The position numbers and the translations under genes are program-made. Positions 46,629 through 55,988 of a DNA stretch of 64,000 nucleotides are shown piece after piece. Origin of the DNA: Alloscardovia theropitheci (GTDB lineage Bacteria; Actinomycetota; Actinomycetes; Actinomycetales; Bifidobacteriaceae); contig NZ_RXLP01000023.1 in NCBI RefSeq assembly GCF_004332295.1, forward strand, positions 62,001 through 126,000. Direction: 5' to 3'. A model generated the notes under the pieces. That model was not told the origin of the DNA and ran no database searches. It saw nothing but the letters and a program-made list of their open reading frames with translations. The first letter of the stretch is position 1, and each line of letters opens with the position of its first letter.

Positions 46629-47966
46629 TTACAGTCTTGGCAGGTACTTTTCAAGCTCGTATGGAGTTACCTGCATACGGTACTCTTCCCATTCCTTACG
46701 TTTATTACGCAAGAAGTACTCGAAGACATGCTCACCGAGCACGGAAGGCACAAAATCGGACTTCTCCATAACCTTCAAAGCAGTATCAAGAGAGTCTGGA
46801 AGTGGCTGGATTCCCATAGCCTGACGCTCGATATCAGTAAGCTCCCACACGTCATCGCTAGTAGGTTCACCAAGTTCCATTCCCTGCTTAATACCATCAA
46901 GGCCAGCTGCAAGTAAGACAGAGTATGCCAAGTACGGATTTGCTACAGGATCAAGACCTCTGAACTCCATACGAGCAGAATTTCCTTTACCCGGCTTGTA
47001 TTGAGGGATACGAAGCAAAGCAGAACGATTATTGTGTCCCCAGCAGATAAAGCTTGGAGCTTCTGCCCCGCCCCACAAGCGCTTATATGAATTGACGTAT
47101 TGATTCGTCACAGCAGTAATTTCTGCCGCATGATACAAGATACCCGCTGCAAACTGTCGAGCTGTCTGACTCATGTTGAATTCTTGACCTGCTTCATAGA
47201 ATGCGTTTCCATCGCCTTCAAACAGACTCAAATGTGTGTGCATTCCAGAACCAGGTTCAGTAGCAAGTGGTTTTGGCATGAAGCTCGCATGGATCCCGCG
47301 TTCAAGGGAAACTTCCTTAACTACTGTACGGAAAGTCATGATATTGTCGGCAATTGCCAACGCATCAGCATAACGCAAATCAATTTCGTTTTGCCCAGGT
47401 CCTGCTTCGTGATGAGAATACTCCACGGAAATTCCCATTTGCTCAAGCATATTAACCGTTGCACGGCGGAAATCCATGCCCGAGCTGCGCGCAACATGAT
47501 CAAAATAACCACCCTGATCAATTGGCACAGGAGGCTTCGAATAATCATCTTGTGGTTCAAAGAGATAGAATTCAATTTCAGGATGAACGTAGAAAGTAAA
47601 GCCCATTTCCTTCGCCTGCATAAGTGTGCGCTTTAACACATAGCGAGGATCACCCAGCGATGGCTGACCTTCTGGAGTAAGCACATCACAGAACATGCGT
47701 GCTGTGCCCTGAGGCCCACCTCTCCATGGCAAAATCTGGAATGTCGTTGGATCTGGACGCACAATCATGTCATCCTCAGATATACGTGTCAGACCTTCAA
47801 TTGCAGAACCGTCAAAACCAATTCCCTCTTCAAAAGCATCTTCGAGTTCTGCTGGAGCGATAGCTACGGATTTCAACTGTCCCAAAACATCCGTAAACCA
47901 CAAACGTATAAACCGTATATCTCGCTCTTCTACAGTGCGCAATGCGAATTCTTGTTGCTTATTCAT
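46629..47966 (-). CDS. glnA: Glutamine synthetase, GlnA2-like
   Basis: Makes glutamine from glutamate, ammonia and ATP. The 445 residues match the short actinobacterial GlnA2 type: TVEERDIRFIRLWFTDVLGQLKSVAIA, EEGIGFDGSAIEGL, the metal-site VHPEIEFYLFEP and EYSHHEAGPGQNEIDLRYADAL, and the ATP/glutamate site HASFMPKPLATEPGSGMHTHLSLF. The adenylylation-site tyrosine motif (Asn-Leu-Tyr-Asp-Leu-Pro) of the longer GlnA1 type is absent, so control by adenylylation is not expected. No strong ribosome site is seen. A hairpin follows. Confidence 0.95.
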   Translation of the reverse strand: MNKQQEFALRTVEERDIRFIRLWFTDVLGQLKSVAIAPAELEDAFEEGIGFDGSAIEGLTRISEDDMIVRPDPTTFQILPWRGGPQGTARMFCDVLTPEGQPSLGDPRYVLKRTLMQAKEMGFTFYVHPEIEFYLFEPQDDYSKPPVPIDQGGYFDHVARSSGMDFRRATVNMLEQMGISVEYSHHEAGPGQNEIDLRYADALAIADNIMTFRTVVKEVSLERGIHASFMPKPLATEPGSGMHTHLSLFEGDGNAFYEAGQEFNMSQTARQFAAGILYHAAEITAVTNQYVNSYKRLWGGAEAPSFICWGHNNRSALLRIPQYKPGKGNSARMEFRGLDPVANPYLAYSVLLAAGLDGIKQGMELGEPTSDDVWELTDIERQAMGIQPLPDSLDTALKVMEKSDFVPSVLGEHVFEYFLRNKRKEWEEYRMQVTPYELEKYLPRL

Positions 47967-48028
47967 GGTTATATTCTTACAGTCAATTGTTTCGACTTGT
48001 GTTAATTCGTGTTTTCTAGAGTAGAGAT

Positions 48029-48577
48029 TTAAAAAGGTTTAAACGGGCTCAACGGATTACTTGGATTAAGCATAGATGTTCCAACTTCTACAGCCGTTTT
48101 GGCTACGCTCTGCTTATATTTCATTTCATCATAGCTTTCCACAAAATTTTGTACATCGTTGGCTAAGCTTGCATCCGTTTCCATAGCCTTTTCAATCCCC
48201 GCATTGACAGTATCTCGTAATTGTTCGAAAGCGTTAGAAACATCAGCGGCCTGTTTGAGTTGAGGCGTTTGGCTTTTAGTCCTTGTAAGAATATACGTTC
48301 CCATTGGAATGTCATTATTCACCCAATCAGCCTTAGAACCATCCTTCATCGGAGCCTCTGAGCCGCGATACAAGACTGTATAATGATGCTCGTCAGTCTT
48401 GACCAGATACATTTTAAGGCCAGTCTCTTTATCATCAACTACTTTTTCGAGGTTACCTAATTTAACATTCTGCTGACCATATGTAAAAGCTTTATGATTT
48501 GCAGCATCATCTATTGAGTAATTCTCATATTCCGCCCGCGCAATATCGACACGTGTCTGTTCAGAGTAGTTACTCAT
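48029..48577 (-). CDS. Lipase-like N-terminal domain protein, unknown function
   Basis: About 182 residues from the ATG at 48577, which has GGAGG six bases before. The first 115 (TRVDIARAEYENYSIDDAA ... KMYLVKTDEHHYTVLYRGSEAP ... ADWVNNDIPMGTYILTRTK, TPQLKQAADVSNAFEQL) resemble the opening of Gram-positive lipase-like proteins, in which a Y-R-G-S-E segment and D-W-x-N-D precede the catalytic domain. No Gly-x-Ser-x-Gly motif follows: after TPQLK it runs into a helical stretch and a Pro/Asn-rich tail. It could be a truncated lipase or a distinct small family. The start overlaps the previous gene by 8 bases, so it is the last gene of a four-gene operon. Confidence 0.55.
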   Translation of the reverse strand: MSNYSEQTRVDIARAEYENYSIDDAANHKAFTYGQQNVKLGNLEKVVDDKETGLKMYLVKTDEHHYTVLYRGSEAPMKDGSKADWVNNDIPMGTYILTRTKSQTPQLKQAADVSNAFEQLRDTVNAGIEKAMETDASLANDVQNFVESYDEMKYKQSVAKTAVEVGTSMLNPSNPLSPFKPF

Positions 48578-49013
48578 CTTCAGCCTCCGGTGGCTGAATA
48601 GCCCCAAGCTCAAGATACATATTGTATGCATCGGCTGACAAGCCCGTAATCCTCACTTCTAGCTTTTGATCAGGATTATCCTTCTCAAAGATAAGATGAA
48701 TCAACAGATTAGGGTCATTATTAAGAATCATATGCGCCATAATCCCACCCATAGGATTACGCTCAATCGTGTCTGGATCAATATCATACGACTTAATCCT
48801 TCCCTTATCAGTAAAGGCATACTTATCATCAGACTTGAGCATTTCTGTAATAAGTCGTTGCCCTTCAGGCCCCATCACGACTTCATTCATATAAGCCTGT
48901 TCACGCATCGGTGCAGTTGCCACCATTGCTATACCCCCTAAAACAAAAACAACCACAACACCACATAAAATAAGCTTTAGATGGTGCTTAGCAAAGCTTA
49001 ATAGTTTCTTCAT
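48570..49013 (-). CDS. Single-pass membrane protein, tandem paralogue B
   Basis: 147 residues with a basic N-terminus, one membrane helix (LILCGVVVVFVLGGIAMVATA) and an outer domain with DKYAFTDKGRIKSYDIDP and NPMGGIMAHMILNNDP. The upstream neighbour (49137-49568) is a close paralogue offset by exactly 555 bases, and 76 bases of the two genes are identical. I do not recognise the family. The short outer domain and duplication would fit a lipase-binding or immunity partner of the next gene, but nothing in the sequence proves it. It overlaps the lipase-like gene by 8 bases. Confidence 0.65.
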   Translation of the reverse strand: MKKLLSFAKHHLKLILCGVVVVFVLGGIAMVATAPMREQAYMNEVVMGPEGQRLITEMLKSDDKYAFTDKGRIKSYDIDPDTIERNPMGGIMAHMILNNDPNLLIHLIFEKDNPDQKLEVRITGLSADAYNMYLELGAIQPPEAEDE

Positions 49014-49339
49014 ACCTATAAATTCCTCAACGAACCATATTGAAATCCGCTATTTCGCCATCCTGGTTTCGTAACTGCTATATGTTATTTACCTTGATAT
49101 CACGCATTTTTGACACGCTATAAGTTGCTCATCATATCATTGCGATTTTCCATATGCATCAAGTTCTTCATATAGTTGATCTGCTTCTCCTGACAGGCTC
49201 ATAATTCGAACCGTTAATTTTTGCTCCGGATTATCTTTCTCAAAAATAATATGAAGTTCTAACTTAGGGTCATTATTAAGAATCATATGCGCCATAATCC
49301 CACCCATAGGATTACGCTCAATCGTGTCTGGATCAATAT
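48709..49339. repeat. Identical 76-base blocks in tandem paralogues
   Basis: Bases 48709-48784 and 49264-49339 are identical, an offset of 555 bases that equals the distance between the two gene starts. The identity covers the conserved middle of the outer domain, while flanking bases have diverged. That points to a recent duplication or to gene conversion of the middle. Confidence 0.85.
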
Positions 49340-49568
49340 TATACGACTTAATCCTCCCCTTATCAGTAAAAGCATACTTATCGTTACGCTTAAGCATCTC
49401 CTCTACAAGATGCGTTCCTTCGGACCCCATTACGACTTCATTCATATAAGCCTGTTCACGCATCGGCGCAGTCACCACCATAGCTATACCACCTAAAACA
49501 ATAACAACCACAACACCACATAAAATAAGCTTTAGATGCCTTCTGAGAAAACCTAATGTCCTTCTCAT
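49137..49568 (-). CDS. Single-pass membrane protein, tandem paralogue A
   Basis: 143 residues, paralogous to the next gene over nearly its whole length: a basic start, membrane helix LILCGVVVVIVLGGIAMVVTA, then APMREQAYMNEVVMGSEGTHL, the shared NDKYAFTDKGRIKSYNIDP and NPMGGIMAHMILNNDP. The C-termini differ (EADQLYEELDAYGKSQ here, IQPPEAEDE in the other). It starts five bases after the 88-residue gene's stop. A 123-base gap separates the two paralogues; I see no clear promoter or terminator in it. Function unknown. Confidence 0.65.
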   Translation of the reverse strand: MRRTLGFLRRHLKLILCGVVVVIVLGGIAMVVTAPMREQAYMNEVVMGSEGTHLVEEMLKRNDKYAFTDKGRIKSYNIDPDTIERNPMGGIMAHMILNNDPKLELHIIFEKDNPEQKLTVRIMSLSGEADQLYEELDAYGKSQ

Positions 49569-49573
49569 ATCAT

Positions 49574-49840
49574 TTATTTCCCTATAGAATCATATTTTTG
49601 TGCATACGTATTTATACATTCTCGAATAGCCTGCGAAGATTCTCCTTGTATAGCCGAATCCATTGCATCACGGTCAGAATCTATCTTTTTCTTTACCTCT
49701 TCAGCGTACTGCTTTGCACGATCTTTATAATTTTTTATAGCGGAAATATATATCGATTGAATACCAGCCGTATAGACTTCCGTGAGAAAACTCTTCTGTT
49801 GTTCCACAAGTTCCGGTGGATAACCATGATAATCGACCAT
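49574..49840 (-). CDS. Small helical protein, first gene of the lipase-like cluster
   Basis: 88 residues, mostly charged helix: VEQQKSFLTEVYTAGIQSIYISAIKNYKDRAKQYAEEVKKKIDSDRDAMDSAI. No signal peptide or membrane segment is present, and one Cys. GAGAAA stands just before the ATG, a weak site. It begins the four-gene run after a perfect 15-base inverted repeat. The length and all-helical look recall small secretion-partner proteins of lipase-type effectors, but there is no WXG motif, and I cannot name a family. Confidence 0.55.
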   Translation of the reverse strand: MVDYHGYPPELVEQQKSFLTEVYTAGIQSIYISAIKNYKDRAKQYAEEVKKKIDSDRDAMDSAIQGESSQAIRECINTYAQKYDSIGK

Positions 49841-49858
49841 TTTCTCACGACTTTCTCG

Positions 49859-49895
49859 GTATTTTCTTTTGTACTTATACTACAAAAGAAAATAC
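49859..49895 (-). promoter_or_regulatory. Perfect 15-base inverted repeat before the four-gene cluster
   Basis: GTATTTTCTTTTGTA (49859-49873) and its exact complement (49881-49895) flank a 7-base spacer. It lies 19 bases before the start of the 88-residue gene and after the end of the 235-residue-type gene. It has no T-run, so it is either a terminator-like hairpin or an operator. Confidence 0.6.
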
Positions 49896-49917
49896 TTCAT
49901 CGCAAACGTAAATATCG

Positions 49918-50622
49918 TTATTCGTCGCTCTCTCCAGGATTCGTCATCAAAGAGCGAATAAACTTTAATGCTTCTTGAGTTGTTGTGAAGCTATTCGACT
50001 CTACAGTTGTATATCCTGCTATATCTAAATCGGGAACAGTTTGCAAACCAATCATCAAGTCCTCGACTGTTCCATCAAGGCTTGCAAACAGTATTGGTGG
50101 AGTAATCTCTTCCTGAGTTTTACCGTTCACCCATAAATTCGCGCTAATTTTATCGGCGCGATTAACGCAAGAAATAACCGACATGCCAAACACTAGATCT
50201 GACATATCATGTGCGGCTTCTTCAGGAGCCTGTCCGCTAACATCACGCAGAATTGCACAAGCACCTGATGAGAAACCAACAGCTAAAGCATCGATGTCTA
50301 GTACTTTACACAATGCTGCGAGGAAACGTGCATCACGCACCTCAGTAATAAGTAGTGCAATTTTTGCTTTATCCCCGATTATTCCAGCTAGTTCTTCATC
50401 AAAATGTGGGTCGATAGAAAAATCAGAAGGATCAAGCGGATTGTTCGACTGCGAAGAATCATTCGCATACTTATCGACTAAATTGTCATCCAGTTGTGAA
50501 CCGAAATCATCCCCAAACTGCTTTTCTAAATCAGCAAAAGCAGCGTTAACCTGATCATCGCTTAAATCCTCGCTCGAATTATCCGAGTTAAGCGAATCCT
50601 TGTTCACATCATCACGTGCCAT
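49918..50622 (-). CDS. Conserved-looking soluble protein downstream of dnaE, unknown function
   Basis: About 234 residues. The first 80 are acidic and Ser/Asn-rich (disordered look), and the rest is a compact alpha/beta-type domain (AKIALLITEVRDARFLAALCKVLDIDALAVGFSSG, SDLVFGMSVISCVNRADKI, GLQTVPDLDIAGYTTVESN). No catalytic signature is recognised. Two Met codons are adjacent; I use the second (50622), which places AAGGAG six bases ahead. It follows dnaE by about 100 bases and may share its transcript. I cannot assign a function. Confidence 0.65.
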   Translation of the reverse strand: MARDDVNKDSLNSDNSSEDLSDDQVNAAFADLEKQFGDDFGSQLDDNLVDKYANDSSQSNNPLDPSDFSIDPHFDEELAGIIGDKAKIALLITEVRDARFLAALCKVLDIDALAVGFSSGACAILRDVSGQAPEEAAHDMSDLVFGMSVISCVNRADKISANLWVNGKTQEEITPPILFASLDGTVEDLMIGLQTVPDLDIAGYTTVESNSFTTTQEALKFIRSLMTNPGESDE

Positions 50623-50724
50623 CATAAGCTCCTTGCTGATTTCAGTCTACTTTGATCATTCCAGATCTTCGTAGTTTTGCATCGTGCACATATTAATATG
50701 CTACGAATCAATGTTATACGTCTG

Positions 50725-53700
50725 TTAATTACCGATACAGTGCGGTCCAAATACCGCTTTTATATCTCCATACAATGATGCATCTTTAAGTACACGGAAA
50801 TTGTCACCCATTGTAATGACCGAGCATGATCCGTCACCGCGTACAACTGTAAGTCTGACCTCACTATATCCCGGATGCATATGAATAATATTGGCTAGCT
50901 CTTGCATATTTCGCGTAATAAGCGCCTGCTCCGGAAGCGTAAGAGAAAGTACTGAATTATCGACATCTTCAATTTTTGGTACTTCCAATTCATTTGCACG
51001 TATCGAAACTGCCTCGTCACGAGCCTCAGCAAAACCGCGCACACGTACAATCGTATCCAAGTTAAGCTGGCCAGCACTTGCTTCATACGCTTTGCCGAAA
51101 AAGAGACACTGTACAGATGCTTCCATGTCTTCGACAGTAATAATCGCCCAAGGATTTCCCTTCTTGGAAATTTTTCGTTCCACGCTTGTAATCAGACCTG
51201 CTATAGTAACCTGCATACGTGGTTCAAGGGTCGATGCACGGTTTAATAGCTGAGCTATCGATGTATCGCGAAGTCCCGCTAGGACACTTTCCATACCCGA
51301 TAACGGATGATCCGAGACATACAAGCCAAGCATTTCACGTTCAAAGTTCAGTTTTGTCGACTTGTCCCATTCATCGATATCTGGAACGGAAATTTCCACA
51401 GAATTGATATCATCATCACCATCCATGTCAGCAAAGAGATCAAACTGCCCTTCTGCTTCTTTTCGCTTAATTGGCGCGGCAATATCAATAGCCTCTTCAT
51501 GAATAGTTACAAGAGCGCGACGGTTTCCATCCGTATTATCAAATGCTCCACCCTTAATAAGAGACTCAACCATCCTCTTATTCAGTGCATTCAACGGTAC
51601 ACGGTTAATGAAGTCGAGGAAGTTAACAAATTTTCCTTTTTCGCCTTCTCGTTCCTTGATAATATCGTTCACACGATCAGCGCCTACGTTTCTAATAGCT
51701 GCCAGACCGAAACGAACGACATCTCCTACTGCAGAGAACTGAAGCTGAGACTCATTAATATCAGGCGGAAGCACCTGAATACCCATACGACGAGCTTCAC
51801 CCAGATAGAGAGCAGTTTTATTCTTATCGTTCTTCGCATTCTCAAGCAAAGCTGCCATAAATTCGGTAGGATAATGTGTCTTCAAATACGCGGTCCAGTA
51901 GGATACCAAGCCGTAAGCCGCGGAGTGTGCCTTATTAAACGCATACCCTGCAAACGGAACGAAAATATCCCATACAGCTTGAGCAGCTTCACGAGAATAA
52001 CCATGCTGAGCCATACCTTCAAAGAATGGCACCTGCTCTTTTGCTAGTACTTCTGGCTTTTTCTTACCCATTGCACGGCGCAAAACATCTGCTCGTCCTA
52101 GCGAGTAACCAGCAAGAATTCGCGCAGCGGACTGCACCTGCTCTTGATATACAATCAAACCATAAGTCTCATCAAGAACTTCTGCCAATGGTTCTGCTAC
52201 TTCTGGATGAATTGGCACGATTTCTTGTAAGCCATTCTTTCGCTTCGCATAATTATTGTGCGAATCCACATCCATAGGACCTGGACGGTACAGTGCAATC
52301 AATGCCGAAATATCGTTAAAGTTATCCGGCTTCAACGACTTAAGAAGATTTCGCATGCCATCCGAATCAAGCTGGAAAACGCCAAGCGTATCACCGCGAG
52401 ACAATAATTCGTAGGTAGCTTTATCATCAATTGGAACCTCCTCGATATTAAAGCTTGGCTTTCCATTATTTTCAATATTCGTAATGGTATCGCGGATAAC
52501 CGTTAAGTTAGACAGCCCCAAGAAATCCATCTTTACAAGACCGAGGGTTTCACACGTATGGTATTCGAATGTGGTTGTAACAGTTCCATCAGTTCGCTTA
52601 AGCAATGGAGACGTATCAGTAATAGGATTCGATGCCATAATCGTCGCACATGCGTGGACACCCGTCTGGCGGATCAGACCTTCGATACCCATCGCTTGCT
52701 TCGTGATTTTTTGAACATCTTGATTTGAATCATACAAATCACGGAATTCTTTTGCTTCATCATAGCGCTTAGCATCTTTATTAAAGATGTCACGGACAGT
52801 AATATCCTTACCGCCTACAGCAGGAGGCAATGCTTTAGTCATCTGCTCACCCATGGAGAAATCGTAATCCATGATTCGGGCAGAATCCTTCAATGCCTGC
52901 TTCGTTTTAATCGTTCCATATGTCACGCATTGAGCGACTTTATCATGACCGTACTTATCTGCTACATATTCAAGGACCTTCATACGTCCTTCAGGATCGA
53001 AATCGACATCGATATCAGGAAGGGAGACACGTTCCGGATTGAGGAATCGCTCGAAAATAAGACCATGCTTAAGCGGATCGAGCTCAGTAATACCCATCGC
53101 GTACGCCACCATGGAACCAGCTGCTGAACCACGACCAGGTCCAACCATGATACCGTGCTCTTTTGCCCAGTTAATATAATCTGCTACGACAAGGAAGTAA
53201 CCGCAGAACTGCATTTGGCAGATGACACCGCATTCGTAATCGGCTTGACGTGCAACTTCATCAGGAACATTACCGTTGTAGCGACGCATTAACCCATCTT
53301 GAACGTGTTTCAAAAACAGCGAGGTCTCATCCCAACCTTCAGGGCAATCAAACTCTGGCATAAATGCGCCATCTTGATGATCATCGAAAATAACATTGCA
53401 GCGCTCAGCAATTTCCACGGTATTACGGCATGCTTCTGGGATGTCCTTGAACAAATCATACATTTGCTGCGCGGATTTGATGTAATAGCCAGATCCATCA
53501 AACTTGAATCGATTTGGATCTGTTAGACGTGCTCCGGAATTGATACACAGCAACGCATCTTGAGCTCCTGCATCGGACTCTTTAGCATAATGAGAATCAT
53601 TCGTAACAACAAGAGGCGCATTAATTTTCTTAGCGATATCTAGCAGCTCTTTTCGAACTCGCGTCTCAATAGGCAAACCATGATCCATGAGCTCAACGTA

Positions 53701-54276
53701 ATAATTCTCTTTGCCAAAGATATCCTGGAATTCGCCTGCTGCTCGCAATGCTTCATCATACTGGCCTAAACGAAGACGCGTTTGAATCTCTCCGGAAGGA
53801 CAACCAGACGTAGCAATCACACCTTTTGAATAGGAATTAAGCACCTCCCTATCCATACGTGGGGATTTGCCGAACAGGCCTTCTAGATTTGCTACTGATG
53901 ACGCTTTAAGAAGATTCGTCAGTCCTTGATCATTTTCCGCTAACAATGTCAAATGGGTATACGAGCCATTTGCAGAAACATCATCACTCTTTTGGTCTTC
54001 GGATGTACGCCAATGAACACGAGTATTGTCGAAGCGAGATGTTCCCGGTGTTAGATACGCCTCAATGCCGATAATTGGCTTAATTCCAGAGCTTACTGCC
54101 GTAGACCATAACTCATAAGCACCATGCATATTTCCATGATCGGTAATACCAACTGCAGTCTGTCCTTGCTCTTTCACTGTATCAACGAGTGCTTGAATCG
54201 GTGCAGCACCGTCAAGCATCGAATAATGAGTGTGCACATGCAAGTGGACAAAGTCAGAAGGTTTTACATCAGCCAT
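50725..54276 (-). CDS. dnaE: DNA polymerase III alpha subunit
   Basis: The main replicative polymerase, 1183 residues. The N-terminal PHP domain (HLHVHTHYSMLDGAAP and GITDHGNMHGAYELW) is followed by the polymerase core. The latter has the catalytic-Asp segment LPDIDVDFDPEGRMKVLEY, GPGRGSAAGSMVAYAMGI and FNKAHSAAYGLVSYWTAYLKTHYP. A helix-hairpin-helix region and an OB domain (MQVTIAGLITSVERKISKKGN) close the protein. It is the DnaE1 type, without the extra C-terminal ImuB-like partner features. It starts 32 bases after the pseudouridine synthase gene, within the divIVA-lspA-rluD-dnaE run. Confidence 0.97.
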   Translation of the reverse strand: MADVKPSDFVHLHVHTHYSMLDGAAPIQALVDTVKEQGQTAVGITDHGNMHGAYELWSTAVSSGIKPIIGIEAYLTPGTSRFDNTRVHWRTSEDQKSDDVSANGSYTHLTLLAENDQGLTNLLKASSVANLEGLFGKSPRMDREVLNSYSKGVIATSGCPSGEIQTRLRLGQYDEALRAAGEFQDIFGKENYYVELMDHGLPIETRVRKELLDIAKKINAPLVVTNDSHYAKESDAGAQDALLCINSGARLTDPNRFKFDGSGYYIKSAQQMYDLFKDIPEACRNTVEIAERCNVIFDDHQDGAFMPEFDCPEGWDETSLFLKHVQDGLMRRYNGNVPDEVARQADYECGVICQMQFCGYFLVVADYINWAKEHGIMVGPGRGSAAGSMVAYAMGITELDPLKHGLIFERFLNPERVSLPDIDVDFDPEGRMKVLEYVADKYGHDKVAQCVTYGTIKTKQALKDSARIMDYDFSMGEQMTKALPPAVGGKDITVRDIFNKDAKRYDEAKEFRDLYDSNQDVQKITKQAMGIEGLIRQTGVHACATIMASNPITDTSPLLKRTDGTVTTTFEYHTCETLGLVKMDFLGLSNLTVIRDTITNIENNGKPSFNIEEVPIDDKATYELLSRGDTLGVFQLDSDGMRNLLKSLKPDNFNDISALIALYRPGPMDVDSHNNYAKRKNGLQEIVPIHPEVAEPLAEVLDETYGLIVYQEQVQSAARILAGYSLGRADVLRRAMGKKKPEVLAKEQVPFFEGMAQHGYSREAAQAVWDIFVPFAGYAFNKAHSAAYGLVSYWTAYLKTHYPTEFMAALLENAKNDKNKTALYLGEARRMGIQVLPPDINESQLQFSAVGDVVRFGLAAIRNVGADRVNDIIKEREGEKGKFVNFLDFINRVPLNALNKRMVESLIKGGAFDNTDGNRRALVTIHEEAIDIAAPIKRKEAEGQFDLFADMDGDDDINSVEISVPDIDEWDKSTKLNFEREMLGLYVSDHPLSGMESVLAGLRDTSIAQLLNRASTLEPRMQVTIAGLITSVERKISKKGNPWAIITVEDMEASVQCLFFGKAYEASAGQLNLDTIVRVRGFAEARDEAVSIRANELEVPKIEDVDNSVLSLTLPEQALITRNMQELANIIHMHPGYSEVRLTVVRGDGSCSVITMGDNFRVLKDASLYGDIKAVFGPHCIGN

Positions 54277-54308
54277 GCATTCTAATTTAGTGATTGCTCA
54301 GGATGATT

Positions 54309-55250
54309 TTATGCATTTAATCTAGCAGCGTGACGGTTCTCTAAGGTTTCCAAAGCGTGGCGTAAATCACGTGGCGTGTTGGACTCGACAACCGTCCACA
54401 CTTTTGTCCGAGGATGCTTAAATTCAAGTTTCATAGCATGTAACCACTGACGATCAAGACCTGTAATTTCTGATAATTTAGGATTAGCGCCATACATTGG
54501 GTCACCTATAAGAGGATGGCCGATTGATGAGAAGTGCACACGAATCTGATGAGTTCGTCCCGTTTCCAAATTGACTTTTACGTATGTCGCTTCACCGAAA
54601 CGTTCCAGAACATCCCAGTGTGTAATTGCTTCCTTGCCAGCCGGAGTCACTGTGAAGCGAAAATCGGATACTTTATCACGACCGATTGGCGCTTCAATTG
54701 TCGCTCGGTCTTGTTCAAGATTCCCCTGAACAACGGCATGATAAGTTTTTACTACCTCATGCTCGGAAAACTGACGTCGCATTTCCTTGTATGCTAGCTC
54801 GGACTTACACACAAGCATAAGACCACTCGTACCAACATCAAGTCGACTTACAATGCCTTGGCGTCCCGTAGCACCATAATCCGTAATATGAACACCGCGA
54901 GCAAGAAGAGAACCTAAAACCGTAGGACCAGTCCATCCAACAGATGCGTGAGCAGCAACTCCCACAGGCTTATCAACAACAACGATATCCTCATCTTCAT
55001 ACACGATAGCCATATCGTTATCAATTGGTTCAGGAGCTTCTTCATGTTCGACTAAATCAAACTCAATCATGTCGAAATGATTCAGCTTTGCAGCCTTGTC
55101 AGTTTTACCTGATGAACGGCCAACAATTCGCACTTGATCTGTATCTATGAGATTGCTCGCAGCAGAACGGGAAATCCCCATCATCTTGGAAATTGCCACA
55201 TCTAAACGCTTGCCCACTAAAGCATCTGGAGCTGGGACAATTCCTTGCAT
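54309..55250 (-). CDS. rluD: RluD-type 23S rRNA pseudouridine synthase
   Basis: Isomerises uridines to pseudouridine in 23S rRNA. The 313 residues have an N-terminal S4 RNA-binding domain (KRLDVAISKMMGISRSAASNLI) and the RluA/RluD catalytic domain: VVDKPVGVAAHASVG and IVSRLDVGTSGLMLVCKSE, which contains the catalytic Asp, then TGRTHQIRVHFSSIGHPLIGDPMYG. The ATG overlaps the lspA stop (TAATG), so translation is coupled. The lspA-rluD pairing is common in Gram-positives. Confidence 0.94.
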   Translation of the reverse strand: MQGIVPAPDALVGKRLDVAISKMMGISRSAASNLIDTDQVRIVGRSSGKTDKAAKLNHFDMIEFDLVEHEEAPEPIDNDMAIVYEDEDIVVVDKPVGVAAHASVGWTGPTVLGSLLARGVHITDYGATGRQGIVSRLDVGTSGLMLVCKSELAYKEMRRQFSEHEVVKTYHAVVQGNLEQDRATIEAPIGRDKVSDFRFTVTPAGKEAITHWDVLERFGEATYVKVNLETGRTHQIRVHFSSIGHPLIGDPMYGANPKLSEITGLDRQWLHAMKLEFKHPRTKVWTVVESNTPRDLRHALETLENRHAARLNA

Positions 55251-55987
55251 TAAGCGGGTTCCTCCTCATGGTTTGGTAACGACTGATGAGATTCTTGTTT
55301 GATATCTGTTGTGATATCGTCTGATGCGGATTTTACGGAACCGGTATCCGTTTTAATTTCAATGTCTGATGATGCAGATTCTGCCAAATCAGTATCCACT
55401 TTTTGGGTGGGAATTGCAGTCTCTCCTGTTTCCGCGCTACTATAACTGCCTGCTTCTGTATGAGCATCATTTCCAAAAAGAATTCGATCAACGGTTGCAA
55501 TCCCTGATCGCACTCCCATCATAGAAACTATGATAAAGCACGCGACTCCAACGCCTAATAAAACGTCAGCTACGTTACCCACAAACGGTCCGTAATTGAT
55601 AAAATCTACTACTTCCCCATCAAGAAAAGTGCGAGCATAGATAACCCGGTCTACGATGTTTCCGAGCGCTCCTGACAAAGTAACGCCAAGAGTTAAAGCC
55701 CATAAAACACTCTTCGTTTTAACAGCTGCCCATGCGATTATCGCACTAACGATAATCGCAACGATGCTAACCGCCGGGGTGAAACGACCGCCCGCGCCTA
55801 GTGTAGCACCGGGATTGCGAACTAAAGTTAGGTGGAGCAATCCACCAAAAATTGGGACATAGCTATCGGCATCTAAATTTTGTAACGCTACAATTTTAGA
55901 CCATTGATCAAGAGCAATTCCCAATAAAGCCGTAGAAATAAAGACGGCCACAGATAGGTGTGACCGTCTTTGTGAGGTATTAACCAC
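55250..55987 (-). CDS. lspA: Lipoprotein signal peptidase II
   Basis: Membrane aspartic protease that removes signal peptides of lipoproteins such as the binding protein at 1181. It has four membrane helices and the family motifs LTLVRNPGATLGAG, GNIVDRVIYA (first catalytic Asp) and INYGPFVGNVADVLLGVG (second). I start it at the GTG at 55987, a few bases after the divIVA stop; the frame is open upstream but overlaps divIVA. About 80 C-terminal residues after the last helix are Asp/Glu/Ser-rich and extra to the family. Length about 245. Confidence 0.92.
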   Translation of the reverse strand: MVNTSQRRSHLSVAVFISTALLGIALDQWSKIVALQNLDADSYVPIFGGLLHLTLVRNPGATLGAGGRFTPAVSIVAIIVSAIIAWAAVKTKSVLWALTLGVTLSGALGNIVDRVIYARTFLDGEVVDFINYGPFVGNVADVLLGVGVACFIIVSMMGVRSGIATVDRILFGNDAHTEAGSYSSAETGETAIPTQKVDTDLAESASSDIEIKTDTGSVKSASDDITTDIKQESHQSLPNHEEEPA

Positions 55988-55988
55988 T

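Noticed and set aside
51307-52047. A 246-codon frame on the plus strand inside dnaE
   Set aside because: It is antisense to a conserved polymerase gene, lacks a start signal and has no domain pattern.
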